In this document: one piece after another, positions 8,980 to 17,098 of the stretch
Layout: each line of letters opens with the position of its first letter
Position numbering within the stretch: position 1 is the first letter of the stretch
Origin: CAVQGF01 sp045807945
GTDB lineage: Bacteria; Acidobacteriota; Terriglobia; Terriglobales; Acidobacteriaceae
DNA: 64,000 bases
Direction: 5' to 3'
Assembly: GCA_045807945.1 (NCBI GenBank)
Contig: JBJMGI010000097.1
Span: 1 to 64,000, forward strand
Program-made: the position numbers and the translations under genes
The notes under the pieces: model-generated
The model's input: only the letters and a program-made list of their open reading frames with translations
Told to the model about the DNA's origin: nothing
Database searches by the model: none

Positions 8980-9082
8980 TGTGATCCCGACTTGTTCCCG
9001 TCGCCGCTTTCATCACGCTGATACTTTTGACAGTTTCAGGCACTCGTTGCTTGGAATTAAAACGTTGGAGCGTCATCCAGAC

Positions 9083-9190
9083 GTGGGGCGGGTCTGCAAC
9101 CTCACAGACACCTAGGGCGGTTCTGCCACGCATCGGACACCGCCCACAGACGAGGGCGAAGATTTTGGGGATTCGCCCTCGTTGCCTTCT
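9083..9190 (+). ncRNA. Structured RNA-like element, copy 1
   Basis: Intergenic structure. An inner hairpin GTCTG (9092-9096) / CAGAC (9105-9109) exposes an 8-base loop containing ACCTC. An outer stem pairs 9083-9091 with 9140-9147 (one bulge). A second hairpin CGAGGGCGAA (9151-9160) / TTCGCCCTCG (9172-9181), followed by TTGCCTTCTT, looks like a weak terminator. The same order of parts recurs at 9276-9353. On the plus strand the loop is anti-Shine-Dalgarno-like. Transcription is not shown by sequence; a 5' leader of htrA or a pair of small RNAs are both possible. Confidence 0.35.
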
Positions 9191-9275
9191 TATCAGAGCA
9201 CATGCACTAGCGCTTCGGTCGGGCTGTTAATTTTCACAGTAGTCCGCACCACAGTGATGAGTTAGAACTAATCCA

Positions 9276-9353
9276 TTGTCGGGCAGGGCTGTACCTCCAC
9301 AGCACAAGACCCTGCCCGACAACTTGAGGGCGAAGCCAGGGCTTCGCCCTTTC
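9276..9353 (+). ncRNA. Structured RNA-like element, copy 2
   Basis: Perfect 13-bp inverted repeat TTGTCGGGCAGGG (9276-9288) / CCCTGCCCGACAA (9310-9322). Inside it GCTGT (9288-9292) / ACAGC (9299-9303) closes the loop ACCTCC (9293-9298), complementary to a Shine-Dalgarno sequence; both stems share G9288, so they compete at that base. It is followed by the hairpin AGGGCGAAGC (9327-9336) / GCTTCGCCCT (9341-9350) and TTC. The terminal hairpin shares its GAGGGCGAA arm with copy 1. The strand is chosen because the terminator-like hairpin lies at the right end. The rest of 8980-9564 shows no coding potential I would trust. Confidence 0.4.
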
Positions 9354-9564
9354 AATTTGGAAATGTGAATATCCGATCGCGTTGACACTCACATCACCGG
9401 AACGAAGCGATACTCCCGAGCATAGCGGATCAAGATTTTCACCCTATCAACGCGTAACGCGTCCCACCATCGCGTTCCCGGCTGTTAGTCCTGACAGTTT
9501 TATGAGGTGGGAGCTCTCGTCAGAATCGGGACACATGGTCCGTTGGCGATGTAGGAGGTTCCGG

Positions 9565-10989
9565 GTGATCAAGAACTGGATGATTGAGAATCGGGCAGGC
9601 GTTTTATTTTTAGGGATCCTTCTGTTTGCTCCGCATCTCGTTGCTCAGAAGCAGCGCCCCCCCGTCTCAATGGATCCGCTGGACCAACTGAGCACCTCGC
9701 TGGCGCAAATGGTCGCTAAGGTCGCACCGGCGATCGTCCGCGTGGAAGCCTTTGGATACAGCGAGTCCAATCAGGACGACGAGGGGTCAGAAACCCATCT
9801 CCTCTCAAAAATGGAAAATGTCGGCTCGGGCATTGTCTTCGACGCGGACGGCTATATCGTGACAAACGCCCATGTTGTGAAAGGGGCAAAGCGGGTACAG
9901 GTCATTCTCGATAGAAAGCGACCATTGAACGATCCCTCACGTGAGCCTGATGCCGAAGAACCCTTCGAAGCCAAGGTTATTGCGACCTTCGCAGAGGCTG
10001 ATATTGCGGTGCTGAAGATAGCCGCGACTGGGTTGCAGGTTTTGGCCCTTGCAGATTCCAGCAAGATCGAGCCCGGTCAATTGGTCTTCGCGGTAGGTAA
10101 TCCAGAAGGACTCAACAGCTCAGTATCCATGGGGATCATTAGTGCTGTCGCACGAGAGACAGGATCAGACATGTCCCCGGTCTATATTCAAACCGATGCC
10201 GCAATCAATCCGGGCAGCAGTGGGGGTGCGCTCGTGGACATTGATGGGCGATTAGTGGGGATGACTAGCTTTATCTTGACCGAGGGCGGAGGTAGTGACG
10301 GACTCGGTTTTGCACTGCCAAGCGGCGTGATCTCATTGATCTACAACAAACTGAGAAGCGATGGGCACCTTTACGCTTGCGACATTGGTCTCAATGTGCA
10401 GCGTGTAACCCCGACCATGGCTCGCGGACTTCGATTGTCCAACAAAGTTGGACTCATAGTTTCGGATGTGATTCCCAACGGCGCCGCCGATGTAGCCGGC
10501 ATCCGGACTCAAGACATCCTGCTGTCAATAGATGGGAGTCCTGTAAAGACCCCGGCACAATTTGTAATGAGCTTTTATGCTAAGTCGCCAGGCGACATAG
10601 TAAAACTCAAGCTCCTGCGGGAGTCCCGAACTTTTAACTTGACGGTGGCAGTCAGGAGCGGTGAAGATCCCCGGGATCCGCTTGAGCAACTCGACCTTCA
10701 AGAGAACATGATAGAACAGTTAGGAATTATCGCCGCACCACTTGATCGAAGAAGGAGCGTGCAGGGAATGCGGTCGAGCTTTGGCGTACTCGTTGCTGGG
10801 AAGATAGCGAACAGTGACATTCGGAGCGGACTGGCAGAGGGTGACCTTATTCGTTCGGTGAACGGTACGGCGGTGCAGAGTGTGAATGGCCTCCAGGCGG
10901 TGGTTCGCCGTTTCACGTCGGGCGATGCTGTAGTTTTGCAGGTAGAACGCCGGGGACGGTTCAGGTATTTGTCTTTTGAAGCTGATTAA
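9565..10989 (+). CDS. HtrA/DegP-like serine protease with two PDZ domains
   Basis: Envelope quality-control protease (S1C). GTG 9565 is chosen as start because AGGAGGT sits at 9553-9559; the open frame continues upstream to 9382 without a good ribosome site. Residues 7-28 form a signal peptide or anchor (L-F-L-G-I-L-L-F-A, V-A-Q). The trypsin-like triad is visible: His103 in T-N-A-H-V-V, Asp146 in E-A-D-I-A-V-L, Ser219 in N-P-G-S-S-G-G-A-L-V. PDZ domains follow at about 255-345 and 380-470. At about 474 residues it is a normal DegP/DegQ length. It stands alone; the structured elements at 9083-9353 lie in its upstream region and might control it. Confidence 0.9.
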   Translation: MIKNWMIENRAGVLFLGILLFAPHLVAQKQRPPVSMDPLDQLSTSLAQMVAKVAPAIVRVEAFGYSESNQDDEGSETHLLSKMENVGSGIVFDADGYIVTNAHVVKGAKRVQVILDRKRPLNDPSREPDAEEPFEAKVIATFAEADIAVLKIAATGLQVLALADSSKIEPGQLVFAVGNPEGLNSSVSMGIISAVARETGSDMSPVYIQTDAAINPGSSGGALVDIDGRLVGMTSFILTEGGGSDGLGFALPSGVISLIYNKLRSDGHLYACDIGLNVQRVTPTMARGLRLSNKVGLIVSDVIPNGAADVAGIRTQDILLSIDGSPVKTPAQFVMSFYAKSPGDIVKLKLLRESRTFNLTVAVRSGEDPRDPLEQLDLQENMIEQLGIIAAPLDRRRSVQGMRSSFGVLVAGKIANSDIRSGLAEGDLIRSVNGTAVQSVNGLQAVVRRFTSGDAVVLQVERRGRFRYLSFEAD

Positions 10990-11373
10990 CCTCCTGTTGT
11001 GTGGATCCCAAAGCTACAAGTCCTTTTGTAAGTTCGTCGGTGCCAACTGTGAGTGGGCCCTTCGAGACAGAAACTTCCGTTCTCTGATTGGCCACGATAC
11101 GCGCGCATGGGATGGTTTCAGTCTGAATTGATCGCCCTTTTTGCACGAGACTATGTGGCAGGAGTAATAAAATCCCTGATTTTTTCGTGGTATCAGGTAA
11201 TTTGGTCCCGAGAACGGTTCGCATCCCTCCGTGCACCGGGATAGTCGGTTCGAACTCGGTCCCAATTTGAAAGCTCCCGATTGACTCCCAACTCTCAATT
11301 CAAAGAATCGCCCAATGGTCCCTGACGTTACCATCCGTACCGCAGAATGCGCTGCTTTGCCGGACGTCAGGTC
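10990..11373. other. Intergenic stretch without a supported gene
   Basis: Open frames here on both strands are short, lack ribosome sites and look like no family I know. The stretch between HtrA and the tRNA fragment at 11374 is somewhat AT-richer than its surroundings and could be the decayed end of an integrated element, but no recombinase or phage remnant is readable. Confidence 0.4.
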
Positions 11374-11419
11374 ACTCATAACCCAAAGGTCGCTGGTTCA
11401 AATCCAGCCCCCGCAACCA
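11374..11419 (+). pseudogene. 3' fragment of an initiator tRNA (tRNA-fMet)
   Basis: The last 46 bases of an initiator-type tRNA. They start at the anticodon loop CTCATAA (anticodon CAT, 11377-11379), then have an intact T arm GCTGG-TTCAAAT-CCAGC (11392-11408) and the 3' acceptor strand CCCCGCA plus ACCA. The sequence is close to the 3' half of bacterial tRNA-fMet. The upstream bases cannot form the 5' acceptor strand, D arm or anticodon stem, so this is not a whole gene. A rho-independent terminator follows at 11484. A break exactly at the anticodon loop is what an integrase using the tRNA 3' half as attachment site leaves at the far end of an island. Confidence 0.75.
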
Positions 11420-11483
11420 AAGACCTCATGATTTACAAGCAATAATTAAAGGAGCTCGCGCTCCCCTTCGACTGCCAACACCC

Positions 11484-11508
11484 AAAGCCGCCTAGGCGGC
11501 TTTTTTTT
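11484..11508 (+). terminator. Rho-independent terminator after the tRNA fragment
   Basis: Stem AAAGCCGCC (11484-11492), 2-base loop TA, GGCGGCTTT (11495-11503), running into a T8 tract (11501-11508). A textbook terminator. No gene now ends here on the plus strand except the tRNA-fMet fragment 65 bases upstream, so it is probably the old terminator of that tRNA gene. Beyond it, 11509-11604 holds nothing I can name. Confidence 0.85.
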
Positions 11509-11604
11509 AATTGGTATTGGGCTGCCCGATCAAAAACTGGGACTACCGTGCTCCTGGACCCCTGGTCCCGAATACCTGGCGGCTCACCCAATCCGGATAC
11601 TGCC

Positions 11605-12363
11605 TTAGGATTCCAGCAGCGCCCGTAGGTTGTGAGCGTATCTGCGGCTCGATGTGACCAACGTTCCTTCTACCAGTACGATGTCGTATACCCCATCGAA
11701 CATCGGACGAATCTCCCTAATGCGGGCAGTGTTCACGATGGCTGATTTTCGCACTCGGATGAAGTGGTGTGGGGCCAGCTTCTCTTCCAGGTGTGACAAA
11801 GTTTCCCGCAAGATGTGACTGTCGTTGGCAGTGTGTATGCAGGCATAGTTCCCCGCGGCCTCGATCCACAAAACGTTAGATACGGGAACAAAGAAAATGC
11901 GCTTCTTGTCCTTCACCACAAAGCGTTCCAACGGGCGGAGACTACGGACGGACTGGAGCAGTGGTTCGAGACCTCGATTTGCTGTCCCGCGCTGTTCCAC
12001 GACCTGGAGTGCGTGAACCAGGGCGTTGGCAAATCGCTCTTTATCATACGGCTTCAGCAAATAGTCAACAGCGTGGACTTCAAATGCGCGAATGGCATGC
12101 GCATCGTGAGCCGTGACGAAGACATAAACGGGAGCGGGGCTGGCCGATGGCTCCACATTTTCGATGACTCCAAAACCATCCAGATCAGGCATCTGCACAT
12201 CGAGAAAAACGATGTCGGGATGAAGTTCGTTGATCTGCTCCACCGCACTGATTCCGTTCGCCGCCTCGCCTACAACTTCAATATCGTTGTGTTTGGCCAG
12301 ATAGCGACGGATACCGCGCCGGGCGATCGGTTCGTCATCGACGATGAGGACTCGCGTCTTCAT
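11605..12363 (-). CDS. LytTR-type response regulator
   Basis: Cytoplasmic transcription regulator of the LytR/AlgR kind. Start ATG 12363, preceded by CCGGAG. The receiver domain (about 1-120) has the acidic pair D9-D10, phosphoacceptor Asp55 in V-F-L-D-V-Q-M-P-D, and the usual Lys in L-L-K-P-Y. A LytTR DNA-binding domain follows (about 145-250: R-F-V-V-K-D-K-K-R-I-F-F-V-P, I-L-R-E-T-L-S-H-L-E-E-K-L, F-I-R-V-R-K-S-A-I-V-N). Its start lies inside the end of the upstream histidine kinase gene (29-base overlap), so the two are translationally coupled partners. Targets are not evident. Confidence 0.93.
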   Translation of the reverse strand: MKTRVLIVDDEPIARRGIRRYLAKHNDIEVVGEAANGISAVEQINELHPDIVFLDVQMPDLDGFGVIENVEPSASPAPVYVFVTAHDAHAIRAFEVHAVDYLLKPYDKERFANALVHALQVVEQRGTANRGLEPLLQSVRSLRPLERFVVKDKKRIFFVPVSNVLWIEAAGNYACIHTANDSHILRETLSHLEEKLAPHHFIRVRKSAIVNTARIREIRPMFDGVYDIVLVEGTLVTSSRRYAHNLRALLES

Positions 12364-13462
12364 GCGAACTCCGGAGTGGAATGGTGATGATAGCCTCACA
12401 GCCTCGACCGTTGCCCCTGGTAAGTTGCAGCGACGACTCGTCCCCGTACAGCTGTTTCAAGCGTGACTGGACATTGTTGAGTCCGATGCCGAATCGCAGA
12501 CGCGATCCCGGTGCCGGACCGGGACCATCATCGCGGACGCGGAGCGAAACTCTGCCATTGTTGCGTTGCGCAGCGATCTCTAGCCGGCCTGCGGCGGAAT
12601 CGACGCTGATGCCGTGCTTGATAGCATTCTCAACCAGAGGCTGAAGCGCCAGGCTCGGTACATAGATTCCGAGAAGGTCAGCCGGTACGTCCATCTGCAC
12701 TTTCAACCGGTCATGAAAACGTGTCTGTTCGATCTCCAGATATTTGCCGACAAACTCGAGCTCGCTCTGCAACGTGATCTCGTTCTCGCGCGTTTCTAGG
12801 GCCATACGCAGCAAGTCGCCGAGGCTGACCAGCAGATGGCTCGCAGCTTCGACGTCTTCCTGCATCAGGACTCCAATGGTGTGGAGACTGTTGAACAGAA
12901 AGTGCGGATGTAGCTGGCTCTTAAGGTTCTCAAGTTCGGCATGGGAGAGCTGCGTCTCCAGTTGCGCCGCTCGAGTCTGACGCTCCATAGCAGCCTGGTA
13001 AAAGTGGAACGACTGATACAGCCCCACAACTAACCAGTATGTAAGCACACCGGTGAAGCTCATCGACAGAACACTGGCTGTGAACGTTTGGGGAAGAGGT
13101 GGCGCACCAGGATCAGTTATGCGAAGAAGTAACCGCAGAAGTCCATGGCTCAGAAAGTATGCGATCACCGATCCCAGGGGAGCCATCATAAACGCGGTGA
13201 CCGTGTGGATCGTTATATGAGGTACAAACCTCGGACCCGTTAACGGGAACCGTTTTGCCAGAGCAATCACTACTGGTGTGCACGCCGCCCATACGTTCCA
13301 GTAGACGAGTTCGATCGCACCCACGATCACCCAGCTGACATGCCCGCCGTGAGCCTTCGCCACCACGATCTCGCGCACCGTGAACAACAGTCCTACGATC
13401 GTCCACGCACAGAGGATCAAAATCCATCTCGTCCGGCCCATATCTGGCGTGGCCTGCAGCAT
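12335..13462 (-). CDS. LytS/YehU-type sensor histidine kinase
   Basis: Membrane sensor kinase, cognate partner of the LytTR regulator it overlaps. ATG 13462 is taken as start with GGAGAGGG upstream; GTG 13486 is an alternative adding eight residues. Four membrane segments occupy about the first 160 residues. After a short coiled region comes the His_kinase block with the phosphoacceptor His in L-K-S-Q-L-H-P-H-F-L-F-N-S-L, then an HATPase_c domain with the N box (L-V-E-N-A-I-K-H-G) and G box (D-D-G-P-G). There is no recognisable extracellular sensor domain, so the signal is probably membrane-associated. Confidence 0.92.
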   Translation of the reverse strand: MLQATPDMGRTRWILILCAWTIVGLLFTVREIVVAKAHGGHVSWVIVGAIELVYWNVWAACTPVVIALAKRFPLTGPRFVPHITIHTVTAFMMAPLGSVIAYFLSHGLLRLLLRITDPGAPPLPQTFTASVLSMSFTGVLTYWLVVGLYQSFHFYQAAMERQTRAAQLETQLSHAELENLKSQLHPHFLFNSLHTIGVLMQEDVEAASHLLVSLGDLLRMALETRENEITLQSELEFVGKYLEIEQTRFHDRLKVQMDVPADLLGIYVPSLALQPLVENAIKHGISVDSAAGRLEIAAQRNNGRVSLRVRDDGPGPAPGSRLRFGIGLNNVQSRLKQLYGDESSLQLTRGNGRGCEAIITIPLRSSHEDASPHRR

Positions 13463-13632
13463 GAGTGTGTCGACCCTCTCCGGCACGGATTATAGCCGGA
13501 CCTTCGAAGAGGACATCGCTGCGGACATACCGCTTGTCCCACTGCAGCGACCGCATGTCACTTTTCCTCCAAACGCTGGTTCTTCGCGGCATATTTTCCG
13601 GTGAGCAGGCGCATTGCCTGCAGGAGTTTCAC

Positions 13633-14148
13633 ATGAAGAAGATTCTGATTCAGTGCGCGCTTGCGGTCGTTGTGATGGTGCCGTTGGTGCGGGCGCAGTC
13701 GCAGCCGGCAGGATTGCAGGCCGCCTTCGCAAAAGATGCCGGAACACTTTCCGAAAAATTCACCGGACTCGCGCGTGTTATGTCGGGCAAGTACGACTGG
13801 AAGCCCGGACAAGGCGTTCGCTCCGTCGCCGACGTCTTCAACCTGATCGTTAAAGAGAACGGAATGCTCGCCGGCGTGCTTTCGGGCACACCGACTAGTG
13901 GGCCAAAGCCCGCGCCCATCACCGATCCGGAGAAAATGCAGGAAGCACTGAAGGCTTCTTACTTCAATCTGCAAAAAGCGATCACCGGACTTTCCGACAA
14001 CGACCTGCAGGCGCCGGTGAAACTGTTCGGAAAAGACATGACCAAGCAGGGCGCGCTGATGCTGCTTCTCAATGATCAACACGAGCACCTGGGGCAGTCG
14101 ATCGCATACGCGCGCAGCAACGGCGTCGTTCCGCCCTGGTCTAAGTAG
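13633..14148 (+). CDS. Secreted DinB-like four-helix protein
   Basis: About 171 residues. ATG 13633 follows CAGGAG at 13621-13626 and begins a signal peptide (M-K-K-I-L-I-Q-C-A-L-A-V-V-V-M-V, cleaving near V-R-A-Q). The mature region is helical and fits the DinB/YfiT-type bundle: a helix with L-S-E-K-F-T-G-L-A-R-V-M, then Y-D-W-K-P, and the late helix L-L-N-D-Q-H-E-H-L-G-Q-S-I-A-Y-A-R characteristic of these proteins. DinB members include thiol transferases and metal-dependent hydrolases, but most are uncharacterised. The gene is divergent from the kinase gene and precedes the permease by 44 bases. Confidence 0.75.
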   Translation: MKKILIQCALAVVVMVPLVRAQSQPAGLQAAFAKDAGTLSEKFTGLARVMSGKYDWKPGQGVRSVADVFNLIVKENGMLAGVLSGTPTSGPKPAPITDPEKMQEALKASYFNLQKAITGLSDNDLQAPVKLFGKDMTKQGALMLLLNDQHEHLGQSIAYARSNGVVPPWSK

Positions 14149-14192
14149 GACAACCATGTGATCGCGTGATATTGACCGAGAGGAGCGCCTTC

Positions 14193-16694
14193 ATGGAGAC
14201 ATTATTTCAGGATATTCGCTACGGTTTGCGCCAGCTGGTCAAAAACCCCACATTCACGATCGTGGCTGTCCTGACGCTGGCTCTCGGCGTCGGAGCCAAC
14301 ACGGCCATTTTCAGCATCGTGAACGCCGTGCTGCTCCGTTCTCTTCCGTTCCCGGACCCCGATCGTCTAGTAAGGATCAACTTTAACAACCCAGGGGTAG
14401 GGTTGCGGGGGGTCCGGTTCTCCGTTCCGGAGCTCGACGACCTTAGGACACAGACGGATGTGTTCGAAGATGTGAGTGTCATCGTTTTTGGCCCCACAAA
14501 CTTGACCGGCGTCAAACAGCCCGAACATTTGGAAATGATGGAGGTCTCTCCCAACTACTTTTCCATGCTCGGTGCCACTCCCGAACTAGGACGCTTGTTT
14601 GGTCACCAGGACTTCTCGCTCGGTTTCGCGCCCACGGTCGTGATCAGCGATGCCTTGTGGCGCCGATCTTATGGGGCTGATCCTGGCGTGCTCGGTCGGA
14701 GCCTTCGCCTCGATGACGATCTGTATACGATCGTAGGTGTAGTTTCTCCCGGATTTCGCAACCCCGGGCCGACGAATCCGGCCGTGGAGGTGTGGGTTAC
14801 CTGCGGATTCAGTGGCGATCCGTTTCCAGCGCCGGCGCGTGGGCTGCGCATACTACCAGGCGCGATCGGTCGTCTCAAGCCGGGCCTCACCGTGGCGCAA
14901 GCTCAAGCGCGGCTTGATGCCGTGAGTGCTAATTTGCGTCGCGAATTCGCGAATGATTACCCTCCGCAAGCCAAATGGTCGATCGAGGTTGTGCCGTTGC
15001 AGCAATCGTTGGTCGGGAAGATTCGACCGCTGCTGGTCGTGTTGATGGCTGCCGTGATCTTAATCGTTTTCGTGGTGTCTCTAAACATTGGCAGTCTGCT
15101 TCTGGCGCGCGCCTCTGGACGACAGCAAGAGATGGCAGTGCGCGCGGCAATGGGAGCGAGCGCGGGCAGAATGGTCCGGCAGATGCTCACGGAATCGCTG
15201 TTGCTGGCTTTCATCGGGGGAATCGCAGGGCTCACGACGGCGGTGGTCACGCTCAAAGCCGTCTTGCGATTTGTGCCGGCGAATCTTCCGCGGCTGGGGG
15301 AGGTAAACATTGACTGGCGGGTGCTGGGATTCGCGTTACTGATTTCGCTCGCGACCGGGCTCCTATTTGGGCTGGCTCCCGCGCTTCATTCGTCGAAGGC
15401 GGGACTTGCGGGTACGATGCGCGAGGGCTCGCGCGGCTCGGGTTACAGCGCGAAGGCGGGGCGCATGCGCGACGCACTGATGGTGTCGCAGCTGGCCTTT
15501 GCCGTAGTGCTGATGATCGGCGCGGGGCTCCTGTTGGAAACGCTGCGCGATTTGTTGCGGCAGAATCCGGGCTTCAATGCATCGCACGTGGTGACGGCGA
15601 ATATCTATCTGCCGAACCCGAATGATCCGCAGCTCGCTCCATATCACACCTTCGCGCAGCAGATTCCGTTCAATCGCGAACTGCTGCGGCGCGCCAACGC
15701 GATTCCTGGCGTGGAGTTGGCGGCGATCACGTCCAATTTGCCGGCCGCCGACACGATCAACGGCGATTCGGCGGCCTTCGGCGCCACCAATCACAATTCG
15801 CTGGAGATCGAAGACCGGCCCACGGAATCCTCGGGAAATTTGAGCGCCGAGGTTATCCGCATCAGCCCGGATTATTTTCGGGTGATACAAACACGGATCG
15901 TCAAGGGGCGCTTCTTCACCGAGGACGACGAGAACGGCAAACTGCCCGTGGTGATCATTGACGAGGCGACGGCGACGCGCTACTGGCCGGATCATGATCC
16001 GTTGGGCCGCCGGCTGCGTATCCGGTTGCGGTTCGGGCCGAATCCTGTGAATTCATGGAGCACCGTGGTGGGCGTGGTGAAAAATATCAAGCACGACGGG
16101 CTCGATGTCGATGGCGTGCCGCACCTCTATGTTCCGCTGAATCAATTTCTGGGGCTGTCGTTAAGCTTGGCTCTGCGAACTTCCTTGCCAACGCGCACGC
16201 TGGAGGCGCAGATTCGCAGCGCGATTCAGAGCGTAGATCCAGGGCTGCCGGTGTTCGGCGTCACCTCGATGGATGAAATACTGGATGCATCGTTGGCATC
16301 GCGCAGGTTTTCGGCAAATTTGGTGGCGGCATTTGCGGGTGGGGCGCTCTTGCTGGCCTCGATCGGAATCTACGGTTTGCTGGCCTATTTGGTTGGCCAA
16401 AGATCGCACGAGATCGGCCTCCGCATGGCGCTGGGTGCGCAACAGGGCGACATTCTGACGATGTTCTTGCGCAAGGGGCTCGCGCTTGCTGGCGTGGGCA
16501 TCGTTGCCGGATTGGTCTTTTCTGCAGCCACTGCGTCCCTGATGGCAAGTTTGCTCTATGGGGTTCGCCCTCATGATCCGGCTGTGTTTCTGATCGTGCC
16601 TCTGCTCTTACTTGCAGTGGCCGTGCTGGCGAGCTATCTCCCAGCACGCCGCGCGACGAAAGTGGACCCGATGATTGCCCTTCGCGAGGCGTGA
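14193..16694 (+). CDS. MacB-like ABC transporter permease, acidobacterial (ADOP) type
   Basis: Inner-membrane permease of about 833 residues. ATG 14193 is preceded by GAGAGGAG; a TTG at 14166 would add nine residues. It opens with the family hallmark Q-D-I-R-Y-G-L-R-Q-L, then T-L-A-L-G-V-G-A-N-T-A-I-F-S-I-V-N. The layout is a duplicated MacB periplasmic core plus FtsX unit: TM1, periplasmic domain about 50-250, a TM cluster about 280-420, second TM and core about 440-690, and a last TM trio ending P-A-R-R-A-T-K-V-D-P-M-I-A-L-R-E-A. No ATPase is nearby, as is common for these expanded acidobacterial permeases, so a remote MacB-type ATPase must serve it. Substrate unknown. Confidence 0.93.
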   Translation: METLFQDIRYGLRQLVKNPTFTIVAVLTLALGVGANTAIFSIVNAVLLRSLPFPDPDRLVRINFNNPGVGLRGVRFSVPELDDLRTQTDVFEDVSVIVFGPTNLTGVKQPEHLEMMEVSPNYFSMLGATPELGRLFGHQDFSLGFAPTVVISDALWRRSYGADPGVLGRSLRLDDDLYTIVGVVSPGFRNPGPTNPAVEVWVTCGFSGDPFPAPARGLRILPGAIGRLKPGLTVAQAQARLDAVSANLRREFANDYPPQAKWSIEVVPLQQSLVGKIRPLLVVLMAAVILIVFVVSLNIGSLLLARASGRQQEMAVRAAMGASAGRMVRQMLTESLLLAFIGGIAGLTTAVVTLKAVLRFVPANLPRLGEVNIDWRVLGFALLISLATGLLFGLAPALHSSKAGLAGTMREGSRGSGYSAKAGRMRDALMVSQLAFAVVLMIGAGLLLETLRDLLRQNPGFNASHVVTANIYLPNPNDPQLAPYHTFAQQIPFNRELLRRANAIPGVELAAITSNLPAADTINGDSAAFGATNHNSLEIEDRPTESSGNLSAEVIRISPDYFRVIQTRIVKGRFFTEDDENGKLPVVIIDEATATRYWPDHDPLGRRLRIRLRFGPNPVNSWSTVVGVVKNIKHDGLDVDGVPHLYVPLNQFLGLSLSLALRTSLPTRTLEAQIRSAIQSVDPGLPVFGVTSMDEILDASLASRRFSANLVAAFAGGALLLASIGIYGLLAYLVGQRSHEIGLRMALGAQQGDILTMFLRKGLALAGVGIVAGLVFSAATASLMASLLYGVRPHDPAVFLIVPLLLLAVAVLASYLPARRATKVDPMIALREA

Positions 16695-17098
16695 ACTCAC
16701 CCTTTGACGTACATCGTCGGTCGGCGGGGTTCGGTCGACTTGATCAGTTTCGAGGAGCACTCGATCCCGAGCACGTGAGGGGTTCGCCGCAGGTCATCAC
16801 GACTGGCAACGGTCAAACCAGGAACGTGGATGGCACCTTCAGCTCTAAATGGTTGAGCTCGAGCCGCGGGAACATAAAGTAGATACCACCTAGTCCGACA
16901 CCCTAGTCCTCATTCTCAAAAGAGCGCTCCCCAAAGCATCAACCATCTCTTGGGACCCAGTCTTTTGGGGCGCTCTGGACTTTGAATCGAGAACACGCCA
17001 AGCTCTGACAAAGCGCAAAGTCACGCCTACCGCACCCTATTCTGGATGTATACTTTCGGAATCTTTCTATAATTAACGTTTAAGCGAAGGGTTCCCGG
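16695..17098. other. Intergenic region with a long hairpin and possible promoter
   Basis: About 400 bases between the permease and the kinase. It contains an imperfect long stem: AGAGCGC-T-CCCCAAA from 16921 pairs with TTTGGGGCGCTCT ending 16976, with one bulged T and an inner TGGG/CCCA. No T-run follows. A TATAAT at 17068-17073 lies 25 bases before the kinase start and is a plausible -10 box, though no good -35 stands at the right spacing. No credible open frame was seen. Confidence 0.4.

Noticed and set aside
9027..9230. Small open frame of 67 codons
   Set aside because: It overlaps the structured element, with no ribosome site and no likeness.
9382..9564. N-terminal extension of the HtrA frame
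   Set aside because: AGGAGGT at 9553 sets the start at GTG 9565; the extension has no signal peptide and overlaps non-coding structure.
11165..11270. Stretches resembling tRNA T arms (GGTTCGCATCC, GGTTCGAACTC)
   Set aside because: The bases on either side do not pair into T stems or acceptor arms, so I do not call tRNA remnants here, unlike 11374-11419.
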